In this document: positions 41,094 to 50,340 of the stretch, in pieces
Position numbering within the stretch: position 1 is the first letter of the stretch
Layout of the letters: every line of letters begins with the position of its first letter
Source: an uncultured Alphaproteobacteria bacterium
Lineage (GTDB): Bacteria > Pseudomonadota > Alphaproteobacteria > RF32 > CAG-239
Assembly: GCA_944390895.1 (NCBI GenBank)
Contig: CALXRQ010000007.1
Span: forward strand, 1 to 59,788
DNA length: 59,788 nucleotides
Reading direction: 5' to 3'
Notes under the pieces: model-generated
The model's database searches: none
Seen by the model: only the letters and a program-made list of their open reading frames with translations
Told to the model about the DNA's origin: nothing
Program-made: the position numbers and the translations under genes

Positions 41094-41181
41094 AGTAGAA
41101 AAATATTCTTGTCAACTAACATTTTAAATATTAAAGCTTATATCAACAAATCAATATATTCAGACAACAAGGAGAGCACTG

Positions 41182-42360
41182 ATGAATGCTGTTGAAGTAA
41201 AAAAAGACGTTTACTGGGTCGGTGTAAAGGACTGGAATCTTGTGGAATTTCACGGATATAAGACCCCGCACGGCTCAACCTATAATTCATATCTGATTAT
41301 GGATGACAAAATCACGCTGGTTGACGGCGTCAAACACTATCTGACGGACGAGCAGCTGGCGCGCATTCAGAGCCTGGTTGATTTTTCCAAAATCGCTTAT
41401 ATCGTCGTTAACCACGTTGAGCAGGACCATTCCGGCAGCGTTCCGGCGCTGATGAAACTGGCGCCGCAGGCCAAAATCGTAACCAATGCCATGGGCAAAC
41501 GCGCTTTGGAAGATCATTTTGACACGACCGGCTGGGAATATGTCATTGTCAAAACCGGCGATTCTTTGTCAATCGGCAGGCGCAATCTGGAATTTGTCAC
41601 TACGCCGATGCTGCACTGGCCGGATTCAATGATGACCTATGTCAAAGAAGACAAGCTTTTGCTGTCAAACGACGGTTTCGGCCAGCACTATTGTACCGAT
41701 GCTCTGTTTGTAAAAGACGCCAAGTTTGATGTCGTTATGCGCGAAGCCCAGAGCTACTATGCCAACATTCTGTTTCCTTACGGTGCTCAGGCGGAAAAAG
41801 CCCTGAATACCGCCGGTGACCTTGGTTTGGACATTGAGATGATTGCACCGTCGCACGGTTGTATCTGGTCCGGCGAAAAAGAAGTTTCTGCCATTCTTGC
41901 CGCTTACGGCAAATGGGCAAGCGGCAAAGACGAGGGCAAAGCCGTAATCGTTTATGATACGATGTGGGGAGCCACCGCCACTTTGGCCGATGCCGTAATG
42001 TCCGTATTTCAGGATGCCGGCATTCCGGTGGTCAAATACTGCCTGAGTAACAAAGACGTGTCTGAAGTTATGGTCGATTTTCTCGATGCCAAATATATAT
42101 GCGTTGGTTCGCCGACCCTGAATAACGAGCTTTTCCCGAGAGTTGCCGCTTTTCTGACCTATATGAAAGGTTTGCAGCCGAAAAACAAAAAAGCTTTTGC
42201 CTTTGGGTCTTATGGCTGGAAGCCGGGCGTCGTCAATAATATTCAAGCCGTGTTTGAGGCTTTGGGCTGGGAAACCGTCGCTCCGTTTGAAGAAAAATAT
42301 ACGCCGAAGTCCGACGTGGTCGAAAAAATAAAAGAACGCGTTAAGGAAATGATAGCCTGA
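41182..42360 (+). CDS. Flavodiiron protein (A-type flavoprotein, FprA-like)
   Basis: 392 residues. An N-terminal metallo-beta-lactamase-like domain keeps diiron ligands: NHVEQDHSGS (H-x-E-x-D-H), LHWPDSMMT and the His in APSHGCIW. A C-terminal flavodoxin domain (IVYDTMWGATATLADAV, GSPTLNNELFP, GSYGWKPG) binds FMN. These proteins reduce oxygen to water or NO to N2O in anaerobes. It is divergent from perR-rubrerythrin and shares the probable PerR operator. AAGGAG is well placed before the ATG. Terminator follows. Confidence 0.96.
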   Translation: MNAVEVKKDVYWVGVKDWNLVEFHGYKTPHGSTYNSYLIMDDKITLVDGVKHYLTDEQLARIQSLVDFSKIAYIVVNHVEQDHSGSVPALMKLAPQAKIVTNAMGKRALEDHFDTTGWEYVIVKTGDSLSIGRRNLEFVTTPMLHWPDSMMTYVKEDKLLLSNDGFGQHYCTDALFVKDAKFDVVMREAQSYYANILFPYGAQAEKALNTAGDLGLDIEMIAPSHGCIWSGEKEVSAILAAYGKWASGKDEGKAVIVYDTMWGATATLADAVMSVFQDAGIPVVKYCLSNKDVSEVMVDFLDAKYICVGSPTLNNELFPRVAAFLTYMKGLQPKNKKAFAFGSYGWKPGVVNNIQAVFEALGWETVAPFEEKYTPKSDVVEKIKERVKEMIA

Positions 42361-42375
42361 ACCAACGAAAGAAAT

Positions 42376-42411
42376 AAAAAAGCGGCAGTATTTAATACTG
42401 CCGCTTTTTTT
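42376..42411 (+). terminator. Intrinsic terminator of the flavodiiron gene
   Basis: AAAAAAGCGGCAGTATT / AATACTGCCGCTTTTTT, near-perfect long stem with tiny loop. Confidence 0.94.
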
Positions 42412-42502
42412 GGGGTATGAACGGCAATTTTTTATAAGTAAATTTCATTACCGTATCATGAAGAGCCGAGTGTACAGCGTAATATTATGAGATTGCCTGT
42501 CT

Positions 42503-43867
42503 TTATTTTAATCCGTACAAATTGTCCCGGCGCCGCAGATATACAAACCGGCTGCCGTTTAAAAGCAGGGAAGACGCGCCGCCGCAGGCCAGACCGATAA
42601 TCAGTCCTTTGAGCCCGAGTTCAAGTTGAAAAGCCAGAAGGTAGCAGGCGGAGATTCTTACGCCCAAAAAGGAGATAATCTGAAAAACAGTGGGAATCTT
42701 GACGTCGCTGCGGCCGTTCAGCGTTCCCATAACCGTCAACGGCAGAGCGTCGATAAAAACGTCGGCCATCAGATAAAATATCAGAGCGTGAATGACAACC
42801 ATAACTGTCGGGTCATTGGTAAAAATGCCGAAAATCTGGTCGGGAAAACTCAAAATCAGCGTTTCCAGCACCAGCAGCACCCCCATCATAATGATAAAGC
42901 CGGACAATGCGCCGGTCATAATGCCGTCTTTGTCCCTGCGGCCGAAAGCATTGGCAACAACAATGGATGTGGCCTGCGAGATTGAAAAACAAATCATAAA
43001 CACCATGGTGCTGATGTTGATCATAATCACAAAGGTGGCCATGGTATGCTGCCCCATCCAGCCGGCAAAGGTACTGACCGCGGAAAAGGAACCGTTGGTG
43101 GCGATTGTGGTGATTGCCACGCCGTAGCCGATTTTCCGCGTTGTCCGGCTGTCGTTCCACCAGGTGTCATAGGAACGGTCAAGGCCGAAACGCCTGTTCA
43201 ATTTTGGATTCAGGCGCATCCGCCGGATATAATAGAGCATATAAAGCGCCAGAAAAATGCGGACAATCAGTGTGGAGGTGGCCGAACCCACGGCGCCCAG
43301 TTCCGGAAAACCGAATTTTCCGTATACCAGAACCGGGTTAATTATAATGTTGAGAATGTTGGCCGCCAAAATGGCATACATGGCCACATACGGGCGTTTT
43401 ATCGACTGTAGGAAGAAATTGGCGTTGACATAAATCAGAATAAAGGGAATGGAAAAGACAAACACGCTCAAAACCTTTCCCGCGTGCGCGGCCATATCGG
43501 CGTCCTGTCCGAGCAGTTTCAATATCAGCCGGCCGTTGATGCCGATAAGCGTAAAGATAAACGACAAGACAATCAGATATTTTTTGCCTTCGTTGTAAAT
43601 TTTGCCGCAAGACTTGAATTTGCGGGCGCCGAATTTCTGCGAAGACTTAATCAAAACGCCTTGCAACAGCCCGATGGGAATTGTGAACAAAACCACAAAG
43701 ATAGAATTGGCCAGCCCGATGTAGGCCAGCTGGTCGGTATTGTAGTTACCGACAATCATGGTGTCGACAATCCCCATAATGCCCATGGCGACAAAGGCGG
43801 TGGTAATCGGCAGCGCCAGTTTGGCAATGGCCTTCAAATCTTTCTTTATCAGGTTGTATTCAATCAT
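42503..43867 (-). CDS. MATE-family multidrug/organic-cation efflux protein
   Basis: 454 residues from ATG 43867 with about 12 membrane helices. The duplicated MATE pattern can be seen: AKLALPITTAFVAMGIMGIVDTMIVGNY in the N-half and GLACGGASSLLLNGSRFVYL in the C-half. It exports drugs or metabolites in exchange for Na+ or H+. The start codon lies 2 bases after the hydE stop, so it is cotranscribed with hydE; this neighbourhood gives no hint of the substrate. Confidence 0.92.
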   Translation of the reverse strand: MIEYNLIKKDLKAIAKLALPITTAFVAMGIMGIVDTMIVGNYNTDQLAYIGLANSIFVVLFTIPIGLLQGVLIKSSQKFGARKFKSCGKIYNEGKKYLIVLSFIFTLIGINGRLILKLLGQDADMAAHAGKVLSVFVFSIPFILIYVNANFFLQSIKRPYVAMYAILAANILNIIINPVLVYGKFGFPELGAVGSATSTLIVRIFLALYMLYYIRRMRLNPKLNRRFGLDRSYDTWWNDSRTTRKIGYGVAITTIATNGSFSAVSTFAGWMGQHTMATFVIMINISTMVFMICFSISQATSIVVANAFGRRDKDGIMTGALSGFIIMMGVLLVLETLILSFPDQIFGIFTNDPTVMVVIHALIFYLMADVFIDALPLTVMGTLNGRSDVKIPTVFQIISFLGVRISACYLLAFQLELGLKGLIIGLACGGASSLLLNGSRFVYLRRRDNLYGLK

Positions 43868-43869
43868 CG

Positions 43870-44922
43870 TTATTTGTTTTCCGTATTTTGTTCTTTCAGC
43901 CATTTGGGGCTTTGTCCGGCGCCGCTGCCCACTTTGCGCCCGAGACTTTCTATTTTGGCAATGACTTTTTTCAGACTTTCGTCCGGTGTATATCCGGTCG
44001 TGGTTTTGCCCGGATACAGCTGATAATGCTGGCGGTATGCGGTCAGCGTTACGTTGGGCATAATCACGTTGGCGCCGCCTTGCAGAGCCAGTGTCTGTCC
44101 GTTTGGCGCCAGTGTTTCCATGGCAGTCGTAGCCGGAATGTTAATATCCGGAAGCAGCAGCCGTGTCAAGGCCATAACGCGCAGAGCCGGTTCCAGTTTT
44201 CCGCCTTCGGCATTTTTCAAAGGCGTCATCGGATGCGGAATAAAAGGGCCGATACCGATCATGTCACAGCTTGTTTCCTTAAAAAACAAAATGTCGTCGG
44301 CCAGAGATTCAAGCGTTTGCCCCGGCAGACCGACCAGACATCCGGAGCCGAGCTCAAAGCCGAGTTCTTTCAAATCAAGCATACATTGGCGGCGTTTTTC
44401 CCAGCTCATTCCGGGGTCATTGTCTTCGTAAAGTTTTTTGTCCGTGGTTTCGATGCGGATCAGGAAACGGTCTGCGCCGGCTTTGCGATAGGCCTCGTAT
44501 TCTTCACGGCTTTTCTCGCCGATGCTCAATGTCAGAGCCAGCCCCATGTCCTTGATGCCGCGGATGATTTCAACCATCTTTTCGGTGGAAAACCATATGT
44601 CTTCACCCGATTGCAGAACCACGGTTTTCAGCCCCATGTTCTTGGCATGCGAGGCCAGCTCCAAAATGGTCCGAATGTCAATGCGGTAACGCTGAATCTG
44701 CTTGTTGTCGCGGCGCAGTCCGCAATAAAGGCAGTTGTTCTTGCAGAAATTGGAAAATTCGATTAAGCCGCGCAGATGTATTTCGTCGCCGACATATTTT
44801 TTGCGGACTTCGTCTGCGGCGGACAGCAAATCGGCCAGGGGATATTCGGGCTGCAACATGGCCGTCAGTTCTTCCCGGGTGAGTTCGTGTTTGTTTTTGG
44901 CTTTTTCCAGCAAAATATCCAT
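43870..44922 (-). CDS. hydE: [FeFe]-hydrogenase H-cluster maturase HydE (radical SAM)
   Basis: 350 residues. The radical-SAM cluster motif is CKNNCLYC (C-x3-C-x2-C) in FSNFCKNNCLYCGLRRDN, with EEYEAYRKAGADRFLIRIETTD and GCLVGLPGQTLESLADDILF as further HydE blocks. HydE builds the [FeFe]-hydrogenase diiron subcluster with HydF and HydG. Those genes and the hydrogenase are not in this window, so they must be elsewhere or the gene is orphaned. Its presence predicts hydrogen metabolism. AGGAAG lies ahead of the ATG. Confidence 0.93.
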   Translation of the reverse strand: MDILLEKAKNKHELTREELTAMLQPEYPLADLLSAADEVRKKYVGDEIHLRGLIEFSNFCKNNCLYCGLRRDNKQIQRYRIDIRTILELASHAKNMGLKTVVLQSGEDIWFSTEKMVEIIRGIKDMGLALTLSIGEKSREEYEAYRKAGADRFLIRIETTDKKLYEDNDPGMSWEKRRQCMLDLKELGFELGSGCLVGLPGQTLESLADDILFFKETSCDMIGIGPFIPHPMTPLKNAEGGKLEPALRVMALTRLLLPDINIPATTAMETLAPNGQTLALQGGANVIMPNVTLTAYRQHYQLYPGKTTTGYTPDESLKKVIAKIESLGRKVGSGAGQSPKWLKEQNTENK

Positions 44923-45129
44923 TTCTTCCTCAGCTTAAATTTTGACAAGCTTATGTTTACTCCAGACTTTAAATTAAGGCAATCGAATATATATTTTAGA
45001 TACTGTTTTATACACAGCGTCTTCTCTTGTTTTTTTGTGATAAAAACACAAATATCCGAGGAAACTCAAACCCGTATGGAACAAATCGGAAAAGCGGTGC
45101 GGCCGCGGCCGTCGTCCTGCTGATTTTGA

Positions 45130-45158
45130 TTGACAAAAAAACGTACGAATAGTACATT
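45130..45158 (+). promoter_or_regulatory. Promoter of malQ
   Basis: TTGACA (45130-45135), 17-base spacer, TACATT (45153-45158), near-consensus; a GTAC...GTAC inverted repeat (45143-45155) overlaps it. Rest of the 270-base hydE/malQ intergenic shows no other clear signal. Confidence 0.75.
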
Positions 45159-45196
45159 TTAGACATTGTAAATAACTATTTTGGATTTTTGAAAAT

Positions 45197-47821
45197 ATGA
45201 TACTTGATGAACAAATATGCCGGTTGGCATACTTGTCCGGCATTGAAGTGCGGACAAGTGTCGAAAATAAGGTTTACCTTCTTCAAGCAATGGGAATATT
45301 AAGCAAAGATTTTGATCTGAACGACAAAGACAATATCTTTAACAAAAAACTTCTCGATCAGTTGATTAAAGAGCACAAGGATGCGGACTTTCTGAGCATT
45401 ATGCACCATGTTCCGATTATGCGGCGCAATCGCATAAACGACATAACGATTTCGCTGCCGGAAGGCGTGGACAAAATACACTGGAAACTGATGGAAGACG
45501 GTAAAAACACCTATACCGGAGAAACCTCTGTTGCTGAGTTGGAACAAATCAAAAACGACGGCTGTTCGCGCGAGATAGACGGTGTGGTATATCATAAGTA
45601 CAGATTCCGTTTCCCCTTTGAGGTCAAGCTCGGTTACCATAATATCGAGTTTGCTTATCAAAACCGCGACGGAAAGACCGTCAGTCAGAATTCGCGTCTG
45701 ATATCCGCGCCGGAAAAATGTTATGACCGCATCGGCGTCAAAGAAGGCAAAAAAACCTGGGGTGTGCCGGTTCAGCTTTACGAACAGGTTTCCGAAAACA
45801 ACCTGGGCATCGGCAATTACAGCGATCTGGCACAGATCGGCAACATTCTCGGTCGTCACGGCGCCGGCATTCTCGGCGTTAATCCGCTGCACGCCATGCG
45901 CGACGACCAGCCGGAAAATGCCAGCCCCTATGAACCCGACAGCCGGCAGTTTTTTAACTATATCTATGTTGACGTCACGGCAACCGACGAATTCAAGTCT
46001 TCCAAAGAAATTCAGGCTTATTACAACAGTGACGAGTTTCAGAAAAAGATTACCCGCAACCGCCGCAAAGGCTATGTTGACTACGCCACGACCCAAATGC
46101 TGGTAGACGATATCTTAAGCCGTTGTTTTGCCAAATTCATTTCCGACAAAAAAACGGAAGAGTATAAGCGTTTTTGCGTTTTCTGCGACGATTTGGGCGA
46201 TGATTTGGAAAGCTATGCCACGTTTCGCGCTCTCAGTCGTCTGATGTCCAAGCAGGACCCGGCGCCGGTTACCTGGCAACAGTGGCCGCAGGAATATAAG
46301 GACTATAACTCTGATTCAGTAAAGCGTTTCAGAGAACAGAACCGTGATGCCATTAACTACTATAAATATACGCAGTGGGTCGCCAATCACCAGCTGCAAA
46401 AAGTGCAGGAAGCCTGTCTAAACTCGGGCATGAGCATCGGCCTGTATACGGATGCGGCGGTCGGTTGTTCCTGCAAGGGCTTTGAAGCTTGGCGCCACCC
46501 GGAACTCTACCTGCGCGCATCAGCCGGCGCGCCGCCGGACATTTTGAGTCAGAGCGGCCAGAACTGGAACATTTTGGGTTTCAATCCCCGCAAACTTCAG
46601 GAAGCCGGATATGAACCTTACCGCAAAATCTTGGAAGCCAATATGAAATATGCGGGCTGCATCCGTATTGACCATGTTTTGCAGTTGCAACGCCTTTATA
46701 TGATTCCCGAGGGCAAAAACGAACGTGAGGGCACTTTCATTTATTATAACCCCGATGAACTGATGGCTATGGTTGCTTTGGAAAGCCATCTGAACAAAAC
46801 CATGATTATAGGTGAAGATTTGGGCGAACTGCCTCTGGGTTTCCGTGAAAAGCTTGAGGACTTCGGCATTCTTTCGTACCGGGTGCTGCCCTTTGAACGC
46901 GAATGGGGTTTCAAAAGCGGTTACGGCAGCAATGCCATGCACCACCCCGATGAATATCCGCAGGCTTCTGTCTGCGCCACTTCCACGCACGATACGGAAA
47001 CGGTCATGGGACAGTGGAACGTTCAGGGAATTTATCAGAAGAGAAAATATGGTTTCTTGAGCGAGGCGCAGGCCAACGACAAGTTTGAACAATATGCCAC
47101 GCAGCGCGAGGCTTTGAACTGGGCTTTGAGCGAAACCGGAAGCTGGGAGCGGGTAGGCGGACACCCGAGCCGCAATCCGCGAGAAGAGGCCAGTTATATC
47201 CCCGAAAAATACGTTCAGGCTGTGGCCGATTATCTGGGACAAAGCAATTCCGCCGTTATGCTTATTCCTTTTTCAGACATTTTCTGCACCAAAGAAATGG
47301 GGAACATTCCCGGCATTAAGGAATTGGACATTTCCGAACAGGAAACCCCGCTGTGCATATTGGGTGACAAGGCTTATCCCAACTGGCGCAAGAAAATGCA
47401 CATTCCGGTCGAGCATATGGAAAAGGTTCCCGAGTTTCGGGAAATCACCTCCATCATTAACGGATATCGCCCCGACGGCAACAACGGCAAAGGCCGTTTC
47501 TATCAGTTCCACCGCATGGGCGAAGAGAAAGAATCCGTCATCGATTTTGAACACTATCAGCGGATATACAACATCATTAAAAACCGTCAGGATTATGAGT
47601 TCAGCAATCTGATAGAAGCCCGCTACAGTGAAAAGTCGCGCGAGCGGCTGGAACGGAGGAGGCTGGAAACGCAGCGCCGCTATCAGGAGCAGAAGGAAGC
47701 TTTTTCCCGGCACAAACGCGAAATGCGGGAGAAAAATCTTCCGATAGTTCATCTGGATGAAGATCAGAGTCGGAATATGTCATCCTATCTGATTTTACAG
47801 CGGCGAAACAAAATCATATAG
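45197..47821 (+). CDS. malQ: 4-alpha-glucanotransferase (GH77, MalQ-like) with C-terminal extension
   Basis: 874 residues; typical MalQ is 500-700. An N-terminal module (about 1-190) precedes the GH77 barrel, beginning WGVPVQLYEQVSENNLGIGNYSD. Catalytic residues are Asp492 (CIRIDHVLQL), Glu540 (IIGEDLGEL) and Asp599 (TSTHDTETV). It disproportionates alpha-1,4-glucans in the cytoplasm. The extra C-terminal stretch after YQRIYNII (last about 70 residues) is charged (RERLERRRLETQRRYQEQ), coiled-coil-like and unusual. No glycogen or maltose genes lie nearby. The Shine-Dalgarno is weak. Confidence 0.95.
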   Translation: MILDEQICRLAYLSGIEVRTSVENKVYLLQAMGILSKDFDLNDKDNIFNKKLLDQLIKEHKDADFLSIMHHVPIMRRNRINDITISLPEGVDKIHWKLMEDGKNTYTGETSVAELEQIKNDGCSREIDGVVYHKYRFRFPFEVKLGYHNIEFAYQNRDGKTVSQNSRLISAPEKCYDRIGVKEGKKTWGVPVQLYEQVSENNLGIGNYSDLAQIGNILGRHGAGILGVNPLHAMRDDQPENASPYEPDSRQFFNYIYVDVTATDEFKSSKEIQAYYNSDEFQKKITRNRRKGYVDYATTQMLVDDILSRCFAKFISDKKTEEYKRFCVFCDDLGDDLESYATFRALSRLMSKQDPAPVTWQQWPQEYKDYNSDSVKRFREQNRDAINYYKYTQWVANHQLQKVQEACLNSGMSIGLYTDAAVGCSCKGFEAWRHPELYLRASAGAPPDILSQSGQNWNILGFNPRKLQEAGYEPYRKILEANMKYAGCIRIDHVLQLQRLYMIPEGKNEREGTFIYYNPDELMAMVALESHLNKTMIIGEDLGELPLGFREKLEDFGILSYRVLPFEREWGFKSGYGSNAMHHPDEYPQASVCATSTHDTETVMGQWNVQGIYQKRKYGFLSEAQANDKFEQYATQREALNWALSETGSWERVGGHPSRNPREEASYIPEKYVQAVADYLGQSNSAVMLIPFSDIFCTKEMGNIPGIKELDISEQETPLCILGDKAYPNWRKKMHIPVEHMEKVPEFREITSIINGYRPDGNNGKGRFYQFHRMGEEKESVIDFEHYQRIYNIIKNRQDYEFSNLIEARYSEKSRERLERRRLETQRRYQEQKEAFSRHKREMREKNLPIVHLDEDQSRNMSSYLILQRRNKII

Positions 47822-47839
47822 TTTTATGTCTGCCCGAAG

Positions 47840-47869
47840 AGCGCTTCATTTAGTGAAGCGCTTTTTTTT
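47840..47869 (+). terminator. Intrinsic terminator of malQ
   Basis: AGCGCTTCA / TGAAGCGCT, 5-base loop, eight T. It lies inside the longer upstream frame of the next gene and so excludes a start at 47826. Confidence 0.94.
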
Positions 47870-47978
47870 GCAGAATTTTCAAAAAATACGGTCGAACCCC
47901 TTGACACGGCAGAAGAAAGTAGTATTCCTACACCCCGGAAAATATAAAATAGAAAAATCAAGAAAGAAGAAAAAAGAA

Positions 47979-49733
47979 ATGTTTGCGTTGTTTAATCGTT
48001 TTACCGCGTTCTATGGTAAAAATTTTGCCCCTAAAATATTTGAAGTATTGAAAAAAGGCTATACAAAGGAAGAGTTTCGCCGCGATGCCGTCGCCGGATT
48101 GACGGTTGCGGTTATCTCGATTCCGCTGGCTCTGGCTTTGGCCATCGCTTCCGGCGTAACCCCAGCTCAGGGGCTGTATACGGCCATCGTCGCCGGATTT
48201 TTTATTGCCTTTTTGGGCGGAAGCCGTTATCAGATCGGTGGTCCCACCGGTGCCTTTGTGGTCGTCATTTTCGGCGTCATTCAGCAGTTTGGCTACCCGG
48301 GCTTGGCCATGACCATGCTGGTTGCCGGCCTGGTGCTGATTATCGCCGGTCTGCTCCGCTTCGGAACTTATATCAAATATATTCCTTATCCGGTTGTAAT
48401 CGGTTTTACCGCCGGTATCGGCCTGCTTCTGATTACAACGCAGATTAAGGATATGCTCGGTCTCAAGATTGAAAATCTTCCGGCGGAATTTCTGCCCAAA
48501 TGGCGCGCTTATCTGAGCAATTTGAACACGTTTAGTTTTTCTTCCCTGCTGATAGCTGTTTTGTCGTTCGGAATCATTTTTTATGTCAAAGCCAAATACC
48601 CCAAGCTTCCGGGCTATCTGCTGAGTGTGGTCGGAACCACGTTTCTGGTCGGCGTTCTGAGCGTCTTTGGCGTTCATGTCGATACCATCGGCAGCCAGTT
48701 CGGCGGCATTCCGCATTTCATTCCCATGCCTGAAATTCCCGAATTTGATTTGGATTTGTTTTTGAAAGTTGTTCCGAGCGGTTTGACCATCGCTTTTCTG
48801 GCCGGCGTTGAATCGCTGTTAAGCGCAACGGTTGTCGACGGTATGAGCGGTGACAACCACAATTCCAATGCCGAACTGATCGGCGAGGGACTGGCCAATA
48901 TTATCTGCTCGTTTTTCACCGGCGTGCCGGCTACCGGCGCCATTGCCCGCACCGCAACCAACTTTAAGGCCAATGCCTATTCTCCGGTTGCCGGAATGAT
49001 GCAGTCGGTCTTTTTGCTGCTGTTCATGCTCTTGTTGTCACCGCTGGCAAAATACATTCCTTTGGCCTGCCTGTCTTCGATTCTGATTATTATCGGCTGG
49101 AATATGCTTGGTTTTGATAAAATGTATAAACTTATTTTAGGACCGCGCGGCGACCGTTATACCTTGATTGTCACCGTGCTCCTGACCGTTTTGGTCGATT
49201 TGAACACCGCCATCAGCGTCGGATTCATTATGGCCAGCATTATCTTTATGCACCGCATGAGCCGCGAAATTGAAATCGAGACTGATGAAACTACGCTTGA
49301 AAATGTCGGCGGCGGCCGTGATTTGACCGAAGTTCTGCATCAACAGGGCGTCGTTTCGCTGCGTTTTTCCGGTCCCTTGTTTTTCGGTGTTGCTTCGCAG
49401 ATTTCAAACTTTTTCAAAAAGCTGAACCTGCCGCACCAGCATCCGAAAGTCGTTATTCTGCGTATGGGTTATGTTCCGGTGGTTGATGCCACCGGCGCCA
49501 ATGTTATTGTCGAATTTGTAAAAAAGCTTAAAAAATATAATACCAAGATTATATTTTCTAATGTCAAGAAACAGCCGCGCCGCGTTCTGCACGAAGCGCT
49601 GAACGAGGAGGGCATTGACAGTTCCTGCATTTCGACGGCTTCCACCTTTGAAAATGCGCTGAAAATGACCAGGCGCTATCTGAAAAATATGGAAGACGAA
49701 GCCGGAACCGGCGGCGTTTCTGATAAGTCTTAG
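47979..49733 (+). CDS. SulP-family anion transporter with STAS domain
   Basis: 584 residues starting MFALFNRFTAFYGKNF. The SLC26/SulP core is VAGLTVAVISIPLALALAIASGVTPAQGLYTAIVAGFFIAFLGGSRYQIGGPTGAFVV, the classic substrate-binding half-helices, with about 12-14 membrane helices. A C-terminal STAS domain (GVVSLRFSGPLFFGVAS; MGYVPVVDATGANVI) follows. Expected substrates are sulfate, bicarbonate or dicarboxylates. I start at 47979, because a terminator fills the region of the longer frame; ribosome site there is only A/G-rich. Confidence 0.95.
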   Translation: MFALFNRFTAFYGKNFAPKIFEVLKKGYTKEEFRRDAVAGLTVAVISIPLALALAIASGVTPAQGLYTAIVAGFFIAFLGGSRYQIGGPTGAFVVVIFGVIQQFGYPGLAMTMLVAGLVLIIAGLLRFGTYIKYIPYPVVIGFTAGIGLLLITTQIKDMLGLKIENLPAEFLPKWRAYLSNLNTFSFSSLLIAVLSFGIIFYVKAKYPKLPGYLLSVVGTTFLVGVLSVFGVHVDTIGSQFGGIPHFIPMPEIPEFDLDLFLKVVPSGLTIAFLAGVESLLSATVVDGMSGDNHNSNAELIGEGLANIICSFFTGVPATGAIARTATNFKANAYSPVAGMMQSVFLLLFMLLLSPLAKYIPLACLSSILIIIGWNMLGFDKMYKLILGPRGDRYTLIVTVLLTVLVDLNTAISVGFIMASIIFMHRMSREIEIETDETTLENVGGGRDLTEVLHQQGVVSLRFSGPLFFGVASQISNFFKKLNLPHQHPKVVILRMGYVPVVDATGANVIVEFVKKLKKYNTKIIFSNVKKQPRRVLHEALNEEGIDSSCISTASTFENALKMTRRYLKNMEDEAGTGGVSDKS

Positions 49734-49799
49734 AAATTTATTGCTTTTTGTGAACGAAAGGCGATAATAAACTGAAATTTTAATAAAGAGGATTTTAAT

Positions 49800-50336
49800 A
49801 TGGCTTGTATATTAATTTTAATGTTCGTTACCGCCTTTAGTTTCAATGCCTGGGCCAATCCGGCCTGCGCTGTCTGCACCATTGCCGTCGGCGCTTCTTT
49901 GGAAATAGCCCGCCAGTTCGGGGTCGATGACAGCGTCGTCGGCGTTTGGGCCGGCGCCTTTTTGGCTTTGCTCGGATATTGGTGCATTGTCTGGTTCGAT
50001 AAAAAGGGCTGGAATTTTAAAGGCCGCGATGTCCTGCTGATTGCGCTTTCCGTCGCCATGATCGGTTTTATGTATGTCAGCAAAATGACCTATGAGCCGA
50101 TTTCTATCTTGATTTTTTACATTGATCCGTTTTTGTTCAGTGTCATTGTCGGCGCTCTGGCTCTGATTTATTCTTCCAAATTTTATCAGTGGATGAAAGC
50201 CCGAAACGGCGGTCATGCGCATTTCCCGTTTGAAAAGGTTTTTGTCCCGGTTGCCGCATTGGCGTTAATCAGTACCTGGTTTTATTATAATCCGCTGTGC
50301 GCCCGTGCCGATGATTTGTTGAATTTTATGGAGTAA
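49800..50336 (+). CDS. Unknown membrane protein with N-terminal CxxC
   Basis: 178 residues, about four membrane helices. After the N-terminal ILILMFVTAFSFNAWA (signal or first helix) comes NPACAVCTIAVGASLEIARQFGVDDSVVGVWAGAF, with a CxxC that might be redox-active or bind metal. Then helices LALLGYWCIVWF, LIALSVAMIGFMYV and ILIFYIDPFLFSVIVGALALIY. Related proteins are seen as unknowns in Alphaproteobacteria; I give no function. The next gene begins 4 bases after its stop, so they form an operon. AGAGGA precedes the ATG. Confidence 0.85.
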   Translation: MACILILMFVTAFSFNAWANPACAVCTIAVGASLEIARQFGVDDSVVGVWAGAFLALLGYWCIVWFDKKGWNFKGRDVLLIALSVAMIGFMYVSKMTYEPISILIFYIDPFLFSVIVGALALIYSSKFYQWMKARNGGHAHFPFEKVFVPVAALALISTWFYYNPLCARADDLLNFME

Positions 50337-50340
50337 TATC

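Noticed and set aside
45075-45122. 15-codon frame before malQ
   Set aside because: No ribosome site and it ends before the malQ promoter; probably chance.
47826-47978. 51-residue N-terminal extension of the SulP transporter
   Set aside because: It contains the malQ terminator hairpin and T-run; the family begins at about 47979.
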